A stretch of 64,000 nucleotides of DNA from Phocoena phocoena (Eukaryota; Chordata; Mammalia; Artiodactyla; Phocoenidae): assembly GCF_963924675.1 (NCBI RefSeq), contig NC_089224.1:43629158-43693157 (forward strand), read 5' to 3'. This document shows positions 35,000 through 45,375 of this stretch, piece by piece (the first letter of the stretch is position 1; each line of letters begins with the position of its first letter). The position numbers and the translations under genes are program-made. The notes under the pieces were generated by a model that was not told the DNA's origin, did not search any database, and was given only the letters and a program-made list of their open reading frames with translations.

Positions 35000-36080
35000 T
35001 AAAAATAAAGAACAGAGTCAAGAGAGAAAAATCACATATACACGAATATTTAATATATATTAAAGTAGCATTTCCAATCACTTGATGACTTTTTTGGACC
35101 AGAGATGAGAACAATAAGACTTTATGGGGAAATTTATTTGGTCAGGGTAATCCAGTATTAAAGATTTCCCTCCAAATTGAATAACAATAATACTCTTGTC
35201 ATAGCTGACAATTTCAAGTATTTTTAAGAATATTGGTCATATTTTCCTATTTGATTCTTTTACTACTATCTATGACCATGATATTCAGTATCACTGATCT
35301 TCTCCTGCTAAAAACTTAGCAAGTCTCCAAACTGGATATGTGAATAAGGAGGCTTGATTTTTGTTAGTGACTCTATGCTTGGCCCTGGGGATTACCACAG
35401 TCTATTCTAGATTTTCTCATACAGTTCAAAATATTAAGGAGACTGAGATCAGAATTATTTGCCTAAGGTTTTAAGAACCTATGTGAAAAATTGGAAAATA
35501 ATTCACTCATCTCCAGTCTTGAGGGTGTTTCCATGATTTCTCAAATAGTAATAATCAGTATGATTCCATGTTAATCTATATATGTACAAAAGAATTTAAA
35601 ATTCCATTTAATCCCTGTCTTTATAATCAGCTCCTACTTCTGATCATTCATGCTTAAAGTAAATAATTTTGATATTTGTAATATTATAAGCTGTGCCTCT
35701 CCTTATGGGGATAAAAAAATCTTTTTATTAGCTACTAAATTTTTTACGCTGGTAGGAGTCCACAACATTTTTCAAGACTGAATTCAGTTCCAATTCCCTG
35801 TCTTCACATTAAAGCCTACATAAACTGCTCCATATGAATAGTTATTTAATATTTTATTAGAACTTTTAATTTTACTATCCCCTCAGTAACTTACTCCCCT
35901 GCTTACTAACGATATGGTCAAGAAATTCTTCCCAAGAGCTAATATGAATTCTCCATTTTTTGTTTCCTACCATTCTAAAAAAACTTGTTACATCTTTCCT
36001 ATGCCCCTGCCCATTCTTCTCTAACACCCTTCCTTTATGTTCTCCTTCCCATTTCTAACACCAACTGTTCCCGTAAATTA
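35000..36080. other. AT-rich DNA, no gene recognised
   Basis: No recognisable repeat, exon or RNA gene. Short chance frames only. Confidence 0.45.
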
Positions 36081-36084
36081 GCTA

Positions 36085-36690
36085 GCAGAAGCTGCCCTGA
36101 GCATAGCACATATGCTAAGATCATCGGCCTAGAATCAGAAAACTGGGTTCAGCCTAACTCTTATTATGAGTGTAATTAAAATTTTTTTAAAATTTAATTT
36201 TATTTATTTTTGGCTTCATTGGGTCTTGTTGCTGCGTGTGGGCTTTCTCTAGTTGCAGCGAGCAGGGGCTACTCTTTGTTGCGGTGTGTGGGCCTCTCAC
36301 TGCGGTGGCTTCTCTTGTTGTGGAGCATGGGCTCTAGGCGCACAGGCTTCAGTAATTGTGGCTCGTGTGCTCAGTAGTTGTGGTGCACGGGCTTAGTCGC
36401 TCTGCGGCATATGGGATCTTCCCGGACCAGGGCTTGAACCCGTGTCCCCTGCATTGGCAGGCATATTCTTAACCACTGTGCCACCAGGGAAGCCCATGAG
36501 TGTAATTTTAAATTACTTAACTTCTGTCAGCCTTATAATAATCTTACAATAGAAATAATATCTATTCTATAAGGTTATTGTGTAGATTATATGATACAGA
36601 GTATGAAGTAAACCAATGCTTGCTTGTACTAAAAGCTCAATATATTGTTATAATATTGTTATAATAATTATAACACTATTATTGTAGTAG
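36085..36690 (+). repeat. MIR SINE split by a younger SINE
   Basis: The left part (AGATCATCGGCCTAGAATCA, GAAAACTGGGTTCAGCC) and right part (AATTACTTAACTTCTGTCAG, then AGGTTATTGTGTAGATTATA and AAGCTCAATATATTG) together form one sense MIR. The interruption is the long CHR SINE at 36178-36495. Confidence 0.75.
36178..36495 (-). mobile_element. CHR-type SINE, long form
   Basis: Reverse copy with the long-form 3' module (GGCTTCATTGGGTCTTGTTG, GCTTTCTCTAGTTGCAGCG) followed by the tRNA-related part ending ACCAGGGAAGCCC. Target duplication ATGAGTGTAATT at 36166-36177 and 36496-36507. More diverged than the short copies, consistent with greater age. It is inserted in a MIR. Confidence 0.93.
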
Positions 36691-36694
36691 TTAA

Positions 36695-37966
36695 AATGTT
36701 TTTGGTTGCAAGTCAATAAAATAACTAGATTAATTAAAAAAGGGGAGAGCAGGGTAGAGTATTTGAAGGACACTTAGTGGAAGAATTCGAAAATCAATGC
36801 TTTAGATACATAGCAATTAGGGCCACCCAGGGGCCACAGCTGCAGGGGTCTAGTGTCATCAGCATTAACGGCACACAACCTGAAATGTGCTCTAGGTCTT
36901 CATTCCAAGATTCAGATTCAAGGAGATAGCATCTTATTGCTCCAACATGGTTCAGGATATTTAGTACTCCTGCATCCATGAGCCAAGAACAGGAATCCAC
37001 AGACACCACCACTAAAGATCCACTCCTATGTAGGAGGCTAGCACCAAGAAAAGGGGCATTGGGCAGCCACTCCTGCTGCTATCTTCCACTATTAGAACAG
37101 CCACTAACTACTACTCTTACAACTTCTACTATTGCTGATGGCTACATCTCCTTTTATTATTATTGGCAAGCCACTCTCACACTTCATCTAGAGTCAGTTA
37201 AAAGCCAGATAGTAAGTACTACAAAAATCCTGGTCCCACAAATCATGCAGGGTTTGGAATTGTCATTGCTGCCCTTTGTGATACCCTAAAGAAAGACAAG
37301 AAAATCACATTAAAAGATTTATTTGGAAGAATTTAACTTTATCATTTTTAAAAAGACATAATTCTACTCACAGGCTTGAGTGCAGCTAACTCACCAAACC
37401 TGAAAACTATGCATAACAATGATAACTAGCCTTCAGAGACTTTGTTATGCCCTCTAATTTGCGCATCATTTCTGACTTTACCTAGCACACTCTAAACAAT
37501 GTTAGATTTATACTCATTTCTGCCTCTACCTGGCACAGTACTGCAAATATGTGTTTATAAAAGGATTCAATTAAAGTAGATTTAAATGATCCAATTTCAA
37601 TTAAATTATTTAAATCATTATTTACTTAAACAAGTAAATTGCCATGGCTATTGATGGCATTTCTTTGGGTAAATACCGCCAAGCACATTCAGGCAATATT
37701 TATCTGAATAAATATTCATAAACAAACATTTACCTGAATATATAACTATAAGATATAATTATAATTAGGAAACTATAATTAGGAAATAGGAAATTAACAT
37801 GATTGATCTAGTATTGTCTTTACTATTTCTCCTAATTGAAGGGCACCTTGCTCGTGCACTAAGGAAAAATCCTCTTTTGATGGATTAATCCTATTAAGAG
37901 CAGCAGCTAAAATATAGGGGAAAAAGAATTAGCAGGTGAATAAGAAATTATTCACAATAGAGTATA
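36695..37966. other. No gene recognised; possible ancient repeat
   Basis: Around 36700-37050 the text (GGTTGCAAGTCAATAAAATA, then CAGCTGCAGGGGTCTAGTGT and CATCAGCATTAACG) faintly resembles a common old mammalian DNA-transposon-type repeat that I cannot name with confidence. The 103-codon frame at 36978-37289 has no recognisable domain. The rest is AT-rich. Confidence 0.35.
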
Positions 37967-38472
37967 CAGATCTTCCTTGATTTGTGATGGAGTTACATCT
38001 CCAAAAACCCAGTGTAGGTTGAAAATAGCCTAAGTTGAAAAAGTTTTTAATACACCAATTACCAAATATCATAGCTTAGCTTAGCCTACCTTAATTTTGC
38101 TCAGAACACTTGCATTAGCCTAGAGTTAGGCAAAATCATCTAACACAAAGCCTATTTTGTAATAAAGAGTTGACTATCTCATGTAATTTATTGAATACTG
38201 TACGGAAAGTGAAAAACAGATGGTTGTATAGGTACAGAATGGTTGTTAAATGAATCAGTTGTTTACCCTCATGATCGTGTGGCCAGCTGGGAGCTGTAGC
38301 CCACTGCCTCCGCCCAACAACAAGGGAGATATCATACTGCGTACCCACTAGGCCAGAAAAGATCAAAATTCCAAATTCCAAGAACAGCTTTTTACTGAAT
38401 GCATATTGCTTTCGCACCACCACGAAGTTGAAAAATCCTAAGCCAAACCATTGTTAAGTCACGGACTGTCTG
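37967..38472 (+). mobile_element. Tigger-like non-autonomous DNA transposon (copy 1)
   Basis: About 506 bp bounded by TA at 37965-37966 and 38473-38474, the duplication left by Tc1/mariner-type transposases. Ends CAGATCTTCC...GGACTGTCTG are partly complementary. Internal landmarks: CATAGCTTAGCTTAGCCTAC, CAGAACACTTGCATTAGCC, ACAGATGGTTGTATAGG and GATCAAAATTCCAAATTCC. The subfamily name is uncertain. No transposase frame, so it is a passive element. A second copy lies inverted at 40686-41142. Confidence 0.75.
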
Positions 38473-38479
38473 TACACAT

Positions 38480-38745
38480 GTTGGTAATGGAAAAAGCATA
38501 GACTTTGTAGTCCAGCAACCCTGGCGTTCAGTCCTACTTCTGCCATTCACTTGATGTGAATTCATGAATCAATTCCAAAATTTGAGCCCCAGTTTCTTCA
38601 TCTGGAGAATAGACACAATAGAACCTACTTCCAGTTATTACTCTGAGAGGACAATGCCTAAACAGTCATCAGGGTCTTGCATGGAGCATGGCACACACAT
38701 TGATAGGTCACTTTTTTCTCCAAAGGAAAGTGGAAACCAACTTAT
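38480..38745 (+). repeat. MIR SINE
   Basis: Sense MIR: AAAAGCATAGACTTTGTAGT, CTACTTCTGCCATTCACTTG, CCCAGTTTCTTCATCTGGAG, AATAGACACAATAGAACC and ATGGAGCATGGCACACAC. It begins directly next to the Tigger-like element. Confidence 0.75.
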
Positions 38746-38869
38746 TTTGCAATTGACAGAAGGTAAAATAATATGTACAATTTAACCCTTTCAGCAGCAC
38801 AAAACAAGTTATGTTAAAATAACATTCAAGTTTTTTATTCAAAAATGTCAGGCATGGCATCTCGTTTGA

Positions 38870-39010
38870 TTCCATAATGAGAATGCAAAGGTAAAGACGA
38901 ATTTAAAGATGCAGATTAGTCAAGAGATTTGCTCAAGTCCAAATGGAAGTCTGGGGTCAAGTCAGAAACGAAAGCCCAAATCTCCTGACTTCAGCTGTGT
39001 GCTAGGATGT
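38870..39010 (-). repeat. MIR SINE fragment
   Basis: Reverse MIR hints: AGAGATTTGCTCAAGTCC, CAGAAACGAAAGCCCAAATC and TCCTGACTTCAGCTGTG. Short and weak. Confidence 0.4.
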
Positions 39011-40012
39011 ACTCTTTGCCTTAGCTCCAGGTGGCACCTATTCCAGGGTTCTGGGTGCTTGCCATACATTAGCCCTCCTATCTGTACTTGAATATCAGAG
39101 CAGCAGCAAACACAAATAGGTAGAAAATCAAAGCTATGCACTGTGTTCAGAGCAGACAATTTGTTTCTTGTGTAAAAAACAAAGTCAAAACTGTGTAAGC
39201 AAAAAGAACAAACAACATACTGAATAAAGGAATCTCGGTTTCTGGAGGAGAAAAAGAAAGATTGTGTATATGGAGGGAAAAAAACGCCCTAGTGTAGTTT
39301 ACCTTGCCAGTACAGCATGGGCCAATCACCTCTCTATTCTGATGTCTTTTTAATCACCCTATCTCAATAGAATAGCTTAGTTACAACTAAAGAAGTCAAT
39401 AGACTCTGGCTACATTCTAGTTGAAAACATACAAAATGGGGAAACGAAGGGAAAAAACTAGGCTATTTTCCCCAAAATATCTATGGAAATCATGCTGCAC
39501 AGCTCCTCAAGAAAAAATAAAAGAGGATTATTCTTAGGTGAAAGGAATCAGGATGAGGATGAAAGAAAAATAAGCGTAGAAAAGAAAGGCCTTTCACAGG
39601 ATTTGTACTGCACATGTGCACTTATTTTATTCAGAAGGGTGTTGCTACAGAACCCAGCAGGGGTAAACCATTATTTATCTCTGGTTATTAGCCAAGCCTA
39701 AATTGTGTAACAAAAATAACAAAAGATTTTCTTTACATCTAATTAGACATAAAGGCTAGAACAATGTTCTCGTGAAAGGATGCTTTTAAGAAGCTTTTTT
39801 GGAATTGAAATAGTAACAACATTTGTTTTGTGTGGTAAACAGAGCCTTTTGGCAGTGCAGTTGCTTTCATTTTGAAACTGCCAAGAATTATTTGCTTATC
39901 TATGGAATTTCAACTACTTTCCCTGCCTGTGAGTCATATGGATACTAATCTAGAATAAATGGGGCTGCATTGGAGAACACTGGGGTTTACTGTGGCCATC
40001 AGGCAACTCCCC

Positions 40013-40014
<2 letters not shown>
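39011..40014. other. No gene recognised
   Basis: No recognisable repeat or coding signal. The 72-codon frame at 39483-39701 is unsupported. Confidence 0.45.

Positions 40015-40056
<42 letters not shown>
40015..40056. repeat. (CA)21 microsatellite
   Basis: Perfect AC dinucleotide run of about 42 bp. Likely polymorphic in length. Confidence 0.97.
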
Positions 40057-40060
<4 letters not shown>

Positions 40061-40075
40061 GGTACTCACACTACC

Positions 40076-40400
40076 CGACTAGGAGCAGAGGGTAGAAGAC
40101 GAAAGAGAATGTAAAAGAAAAGAAACAAGAAAGACACAGAAGTATCACCAAAGGAAAAAACAAATGCAATGAAGGAAGGACAGGAGAGAAAAGGAAGGAA
40201 GAGCAATGTCAGAGGGAATGACAGAATTCCTAGATGCAAAATTGAGGTAGAAAGGAAAAGTGTCAAAAATTAATAAAAAGGAAGAAGGAAAGGGACAAAT
40301 GGGAGAGGGTTGATAGACCAAGGAGGAACACAGAAAGTGAAGGGAATAACAGGAAATAAGTGGGAAAAGGCTTGGAAAGACGTTATGAGGCAAGAATAAC
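40076..40400. repeat. Purine-rich low-complexity tract
   Basis: About 320 bp in which A and G dominate the plus strand (runs such as AGGAAGGACAGGAGAGAAAA). Antisense frames of up to 93 codons read as Phe/Ser/Leu-rich and reflect this bias. Confidence 0.7.
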
Positions 40401-40685
40401 CTCATATAACTTGGAAGGAACTGCAAAGTTGTCTAAATGATAATGGTTTTTGACAGTATGATACGTATTTATAGCTGTTTCCAGCTCTCTCTGAACACTA
40501 TATAGGATTATCCAGATTTTCTGGGGTTTATCACCACAGGCATGTAGGATTAACAGCCTGATGAAGGATTAACAGCCTGATGAATTATTCTCCAATCCAG
40601 TCCTTAGGCTTGTATAGCACTCTTCCCTGAGTAGGGTACATAAAATGCAATAACCAAGGGAAAGGAAAAGGTGTATAGGTGTGTA

Positions 40686-41142
40686 TAGACATTCCCCAAC
40701 TTACAGTGGTTCAACTTAGGGTTTTTTGACTTTACAATGGTACAAATTTGATATGCATTCAGTAGAAATCATACCTCAAATTTTGAATTTTGATCTTTTC
40801 CAGGCTAGTGATATGCAGTGATACCCTCTGGGCAGCTCGCAATCAGCCACTTGATCATGGATGTCAACAACTGATACACTTGCAACCATTCTGTACCCAT
40901 ACAACCATTCTGTTTTTCATTTTCAGTAGAGTATTCAATAAATCACATGAAATATTCAACACTATTATAAATCATATTTTGTATTAGACAATTTTGTCCA
41001 ACTATTTATTGGCTACTATAAGTGTTTTGAGCACGTTTAAGGTAGGCTAGGCTAAGCTCTGATGTTCAGTAGGTTAGGTGCATATTTTCAGCTTAGGATG
41101 GGTTTATTGGACCTAATCCCATCTTAAGCTGAGGAAGATCTG
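40686..41142 (-). mobile_element. Tigger-like non-autonomous DNA transposon (copy 2, inverted)
   Basis: Reverse complement of the element at 37967-38472, about 457 bp. Matching landmarks include AAGGTAGGCTAGGCTAAGC, AACCATTCTGTACCCATACA and TTTGAATTTTGATCTTTTCC. Left TA at 40684-40685; the right TA appears mutated to TG. With copy 1 it makes a long inverted repeat with a loop of about 2.2 kb. Confidence 0.75.
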
Positions 41143-41224
41143 TGTATACATTTATCTGTCAACATCTAAAATTCTTTAAACTAGGCTTGAAATATAAAAA
41201 AGTACTAGGTTCAGAGAAATTCAT

Positions 41225-42070
41225 TAAATTAACAAGTATTATTTAGCACCTACTATGTGTCAAACTCTGGGAATTCAGTGGAAAGAAGTGTAGACACAGC
41301 CTCTGTCTCCCAGAGCTGAGAGTCCAGAGTGTGGTAAATGGTAAGTCACAGGAAGTACAGAGCTACAGGGAGCAGGTAACCAGAGACCCGACTCAATTCA
41401 AGTGGAAAGTAATAAAACTGAGTCGAAAACTTAAAGATGATTGAGAACTAATCAGGCAAAAACAAAAAGAAGGGAGGGGTGTTATGAGGAAACAAAGGGA
41501 ATGTTCAAGACAGAAGGAGTAACAGAATGAAAGAATGGTCTTTTTGCTTTACAAGAAGTCTCTCTCTATGCCCATTAGCACAACGTATGATGCAAGTGTC
41601 GAGTTACGATGTTGTAGGGAAAGCAGAGCCATGTTGTGAAGGGAATTACTTGTTTGCTGTGGATTTAGGCCTTTATAATCAGGACAATACAAAGCCACTG
41701 AAACATTGTTCAGTGGGAATTAACATTACCAAATTTTTACTTTCTAAATATCACTCTTTGTAAAGTAGATGAGAAGTAGGCAAGACTAGTGTCAAGAAGT
41801 TCATTTAATAAGTTCTTACAAGAACCCATATAATAGGAGAGGGTGGTCTGGACCAAGGCAGGAGCAATGAGGTGAGAGACAAGGATCTGGATTCTCAAGA
41901 TACTAATTTGCAGAATCAATGAAATTTGGTAATTGATTAGAAGTGGAGAGATAGAGGTGATGCCCAGAGTCAGTGTGAACAGCTCGCGAGGTGGTGTTGC
42001 TTTTCACTAATCTAGGAGTAAGGGATCAAAAAGAGAATTGTAAGTAAAGAAGTCAGAGGAATGTCAAACT
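41225..42070 (-). repeat. L2 LINE, decayed
   Basis: Reverse L2 from its 3' end (TTTAGCACCTACTATGTGTC, CCAGAGCTGAGAGTCCAGAG) to upstream blocks (GGTGGTCTGGACCAAGGCAG, AATTTGGTAATTGATTAGAA, GGAGAGATAGAGGTGATGCC). The middle part (41400-41800) is poorly matched. The 78-codon frame at 41527-41763 lies in this weak middle and shows no domain. Confidence 0.55.
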
Positions 42071-44716
42071 TGACACCAAGAGGCATTAATCCTTAGTGAT
42101 AGTTTTGTAAAATGAACTGAATAGTCCTGTGCGAGTTTCTCCCTTTATAGTCACATATTCATTAAACACATTCAATAAAGGTTTATTGAATGAGTGACTG
42201 AATTCCAGAATGGATGTGAGGGAATAAACAAATGAATAAGTTCATGAGTAAATGAAGTAGTAAATGGATGAGAGAAAATTCATGGAGGGAGGAAGGCAAG
42301 GGGCATGAAAAGATTTTTTTCCTCATCAGCAGGGTGGTAAATCTTACACTCAAAATGGAGTCAGTCTTGCAATTCCAGGAAGTCTAATACTCAAGATGCT
42401 CAGTGCAGAGCAAAGATAAAATCCACAAGAGAAACAGTACTGATGCCTGATGAAGCTCCATTTAAGAATGCAAACAGAGGTTTGCATACTTTATAGATAT
42501 TCATTTTTCCCAAGGAGATGAACAGTTATAAATAATGGTATCCTCATTAATGCTTTCAAAGAAGCCCAGTCTAGACTTCAGATTCCGTCATAATGAGTGT
42601 TGACTTCTATCTTACTACATCCTTAGATATGTACATGCTTATTTAATGATCATTTTAGTATGATTTGTAAAAGACAAATAAGGTAGCAAGATGGTATCAT
42701 TTCACCCCTGGAATCAGAACTCTCTGGGAGTTTTAAGATCAAAACTGTGAAAACAAACAGCAAGATGTAATAAAAATTAATTATTGACGCTGCATTTTAG
42801 CACCTCTCTGGCAACACATATATGCACACACTTATAAGTGAGAGTGGAGAAGGGGCGCCAGCTAGTGTATGCCAGCTTACCAGATCATCACCTAAATGAG
42901 CTCTTCCACCCTTACACGGTGCTTTCAATGCAACTCAGACGAACTCATTTCTCACTCAATTGTAAGCATATTTAATAATTCAGAATGGAGACAGCTCTAG
43001 TACTAAAGGATAGGATGCTTTGGCTGATAGCAATATCAATATGTAAGGTTAAGAACTTCTTAACCTGTCAGAATAGCGCATAATCTTAAGAGCTCATGAC
43101 AAAACGTGTGGCTATGAGTCAAAGCATAACAAACTTGACTGTCCTTAGGCTTAAATTATCCTGTTAATTTCTATATAAGCTGGAATTTTTATTAATATGG
43201 CTAAAATTCCATTCTTGGTTGTTCAAAACTCCCAGAAATAAAAATTTTAGTTCTTAAATTATTAGCTATTAGAGAAGACATTCAAAACAGAACCTAGAAA
43301 GGATTTACCCTTATTTCATCATGATACATTATTTAACCTTTACAGAACTTTTCCTCTTCATTTTAAAATCTTCTTATCTTGGGGGACTACTGGAGTTGTT
43401 AAATGCTTTAGCACATGTAAACATTTAACAAACATGATACTGACCCATATAAAGTGTGCGATAAAGGCTAACATAACTGATTTTTAATCAGGCTGAACTC
43501 TATGGAAAACAAGACAGGAACACTTTTTCGCCCAATTAGTTCCTTCAAACATGCTGGAGTAGATCTCTTTTCTGGTCCTAGACAACACCTTGAGTGATTC
43601 CTTTAGCTTTCTGGTCACTTTCATTTACGAGAAAAAAAAAAGTCACACTTTGGCAACTGAGAATTCACTTTCAGATATTACATAGCCTAGTCTAGTCTAA
43701 ACCAAAACTGCAATTTCATACCCAATTCAGTCTCTCCTCACATCACCCAGGCTTAGAAACCTCTACGGAAAGACAGGCTTTTACTCTTCCTTGTTCTTGG
43801 ACTTTTTCTTTCCTACTTCTTTTATTTGCCCCTCCTTTTCCTCTGGGATGCTATTTGGTCCTCTTCCTCCTGCACTATATTAGGACTCAGGAGGGGGGTA
43901 TGGGGGTGGGAAACAAGCATAAAGTGCTGTTGTAATCTGACCGTTTGTTCCCTCAGTGTGGCAGATGCCCAAACACCTGCTTTCTTGCAGAGCATATTCC
44001 CAGCTCTTTCATAGGCCCTGCAGTGACCTTCCTACCATCCAATTTCCTCAAGCAAGCAAAACAATAACCACCTGACCTCTTGCAACACCCCACTGTTCAT
44101 CTCTTGCCTCCAGCAGATACTCTAGAGCTTCAGACTGCTGGAGATTCCTTGCCCAAGCAGGCTGTCCTCACGGGCACAGTTCCATCACACTATCTTGAGT
44201 CCAGATACCTTTTAAAGTATAAAACTCATGTCTTCTTGTCAAACCAAAACCTGAAGATTCCATCTGCTTCTCACTGCCCTCCTCCCATGGCCTGCTGTCA
44301 CAGACCACTCCACTCACTCTCCCAACTTGAGAATTCTCCAGGCAGGAGCCAAGAACCAGTCTCTTTATTCACATACACTCTCAAACTCTCAGAATGCATG
44401 GCAAGCCCTTCTAAGAACTGCCTTCCTCATTCTACTCCTGTCTTAGATAAAGCAAGTAGATTAGTCTCTGTAGCTCAGCAAACACCCAGCTCGGGTGTGA
44501 GATGCCATTTCCCCAGCTTGCAACCTCCTCCAAAAACCGTAAGAGATTTTCTTGGAGCCTCCTTCACTTGATTTGAAGGTAAAGGAGAAGAGAAAAACAA
44601 AAGTACTTCACCCCTAAAGCTATTACTCCCGACTCTTACAATTTTTTTCTTCATTTTCTCTGTTTTGACTATATAGGTTGAACAGTGAGTGAGAAAATTT
44701 AAATGATCTTCTTAAA
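42071..44716. other. Unique-looking DNA; no gene recognised, one long chance frame
   Basis: No named repeat apart from a weak L2-like patch at 42150-42200. It includes the longest open frame outside repeats, 163 codons at 44080-44571, Ser/Pro/Leu-rich with scattered His and Cys. I see no signal peptide, domain, splice context or codon bias, so I do not call it a gene. Compare orthologous DNA for reading-frame conservation. Confidence 0.4.
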
Positions 44717-44724
44717 TCCTAGAG

Positions 44725-44945
44725 GTGGTTTCTCACCCACAGCATTATTAACACTCTGGATAAGATCTTTTTTCTTTTGTTTGAGGAGGCAGAGCTGTAC
44801 AGTGTAGGATATTTAACAGTGCCTCTGCTCCCTACTCACGAGATGCCAGAAGCTTCCCTTCCCCTTGAGGTATGACAATCAAATATGTCTCTAAACATTG
44901 CCAAATAGGCTTTGGGGGCAAAATCACCCCAGCTGAGATACATTG
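44725..44945 (-). mobile_element. MER20 hAT (Charlie) DNA transposon
   Basis: About 221 bp with reverse MER20 landmarks: GTGGTTTCTCACCC at the left end, then CAGTGTAGGATATTTAACAG, CTGCTCCCTACTCACGAGAT, GCCAGAAGCTTCCC, AAATATGTCTCTAAACATTG and GGGGGCAAAATCACCCCAGC. Flanked by perfect 8-bp duplications TCCTAGAG (44717-44724 and 44946-44953), the hallmark of hAT insertion. No transposase; mobilised in trans. Two overlapping 68-74-codon antisense frames lie inside it and are not genes. Confidence 0.9.
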
Positions 44946-45096
44946 TCCTAGAGGTATGGTAACCAGTTGCAGCTGGGTGTTCTCTGTAGCATGTGGAGAT
45001 ATTTTTGTTTGCTTTGGGGTTTGACCTGAAATTTTGAGACAACAGAAAAAATCCATATAGTTATACTAGTTCCCCACCCCCCAGCTCCATTAATTT

Positions 45097-45375
45097 AGTG
45101 AACATTCACTCTTTATTCACTAAATAAATCTTCATGTTCTGCTAGGTACCAGACAGTGTCACAGGTATTAAATGAGACAAGACTCTACACCTGGGACTGT
45201 ACAGGTTGGTGATACTAGAAGCATCACAGAACATTCAGCAGATGGACAATATGATCAAAGTGGTGACCAAAGGAGACTACCTGGGCATCATTGTGTATGA
45301 TGCAAACAGAGGGAAATTTGAAGCCTGGAAAGCCAGTTAGGATGCCGTTGCCACAATAAAGCAAACAAACAAAAG
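45097..45375 (-). repeat. L2 LINE fragment
   Basis: Reverse L2: TGCTAGGTACCAGACAGTGT, CACAGGTATTAAATGAGAC, and further up AAGCCTGGAAAGCCAGTTAG and GATGCCGTTGCCACAATAA. Patchy. Confidence 0.45.

Noticed and set aside
40076..40430. Phe/Ser/Leu-rich antisense frames resembling membrane proteins
   Set aside because: They are produced by a purine-rich low-complexity tract.
45188..45360. Short coding-like stretch (KVVTKGDYLGIIVYDAN)
   Set aside because: Flanking DNA follows reverse L2 landmarks, and the frame is short and without exon signals.
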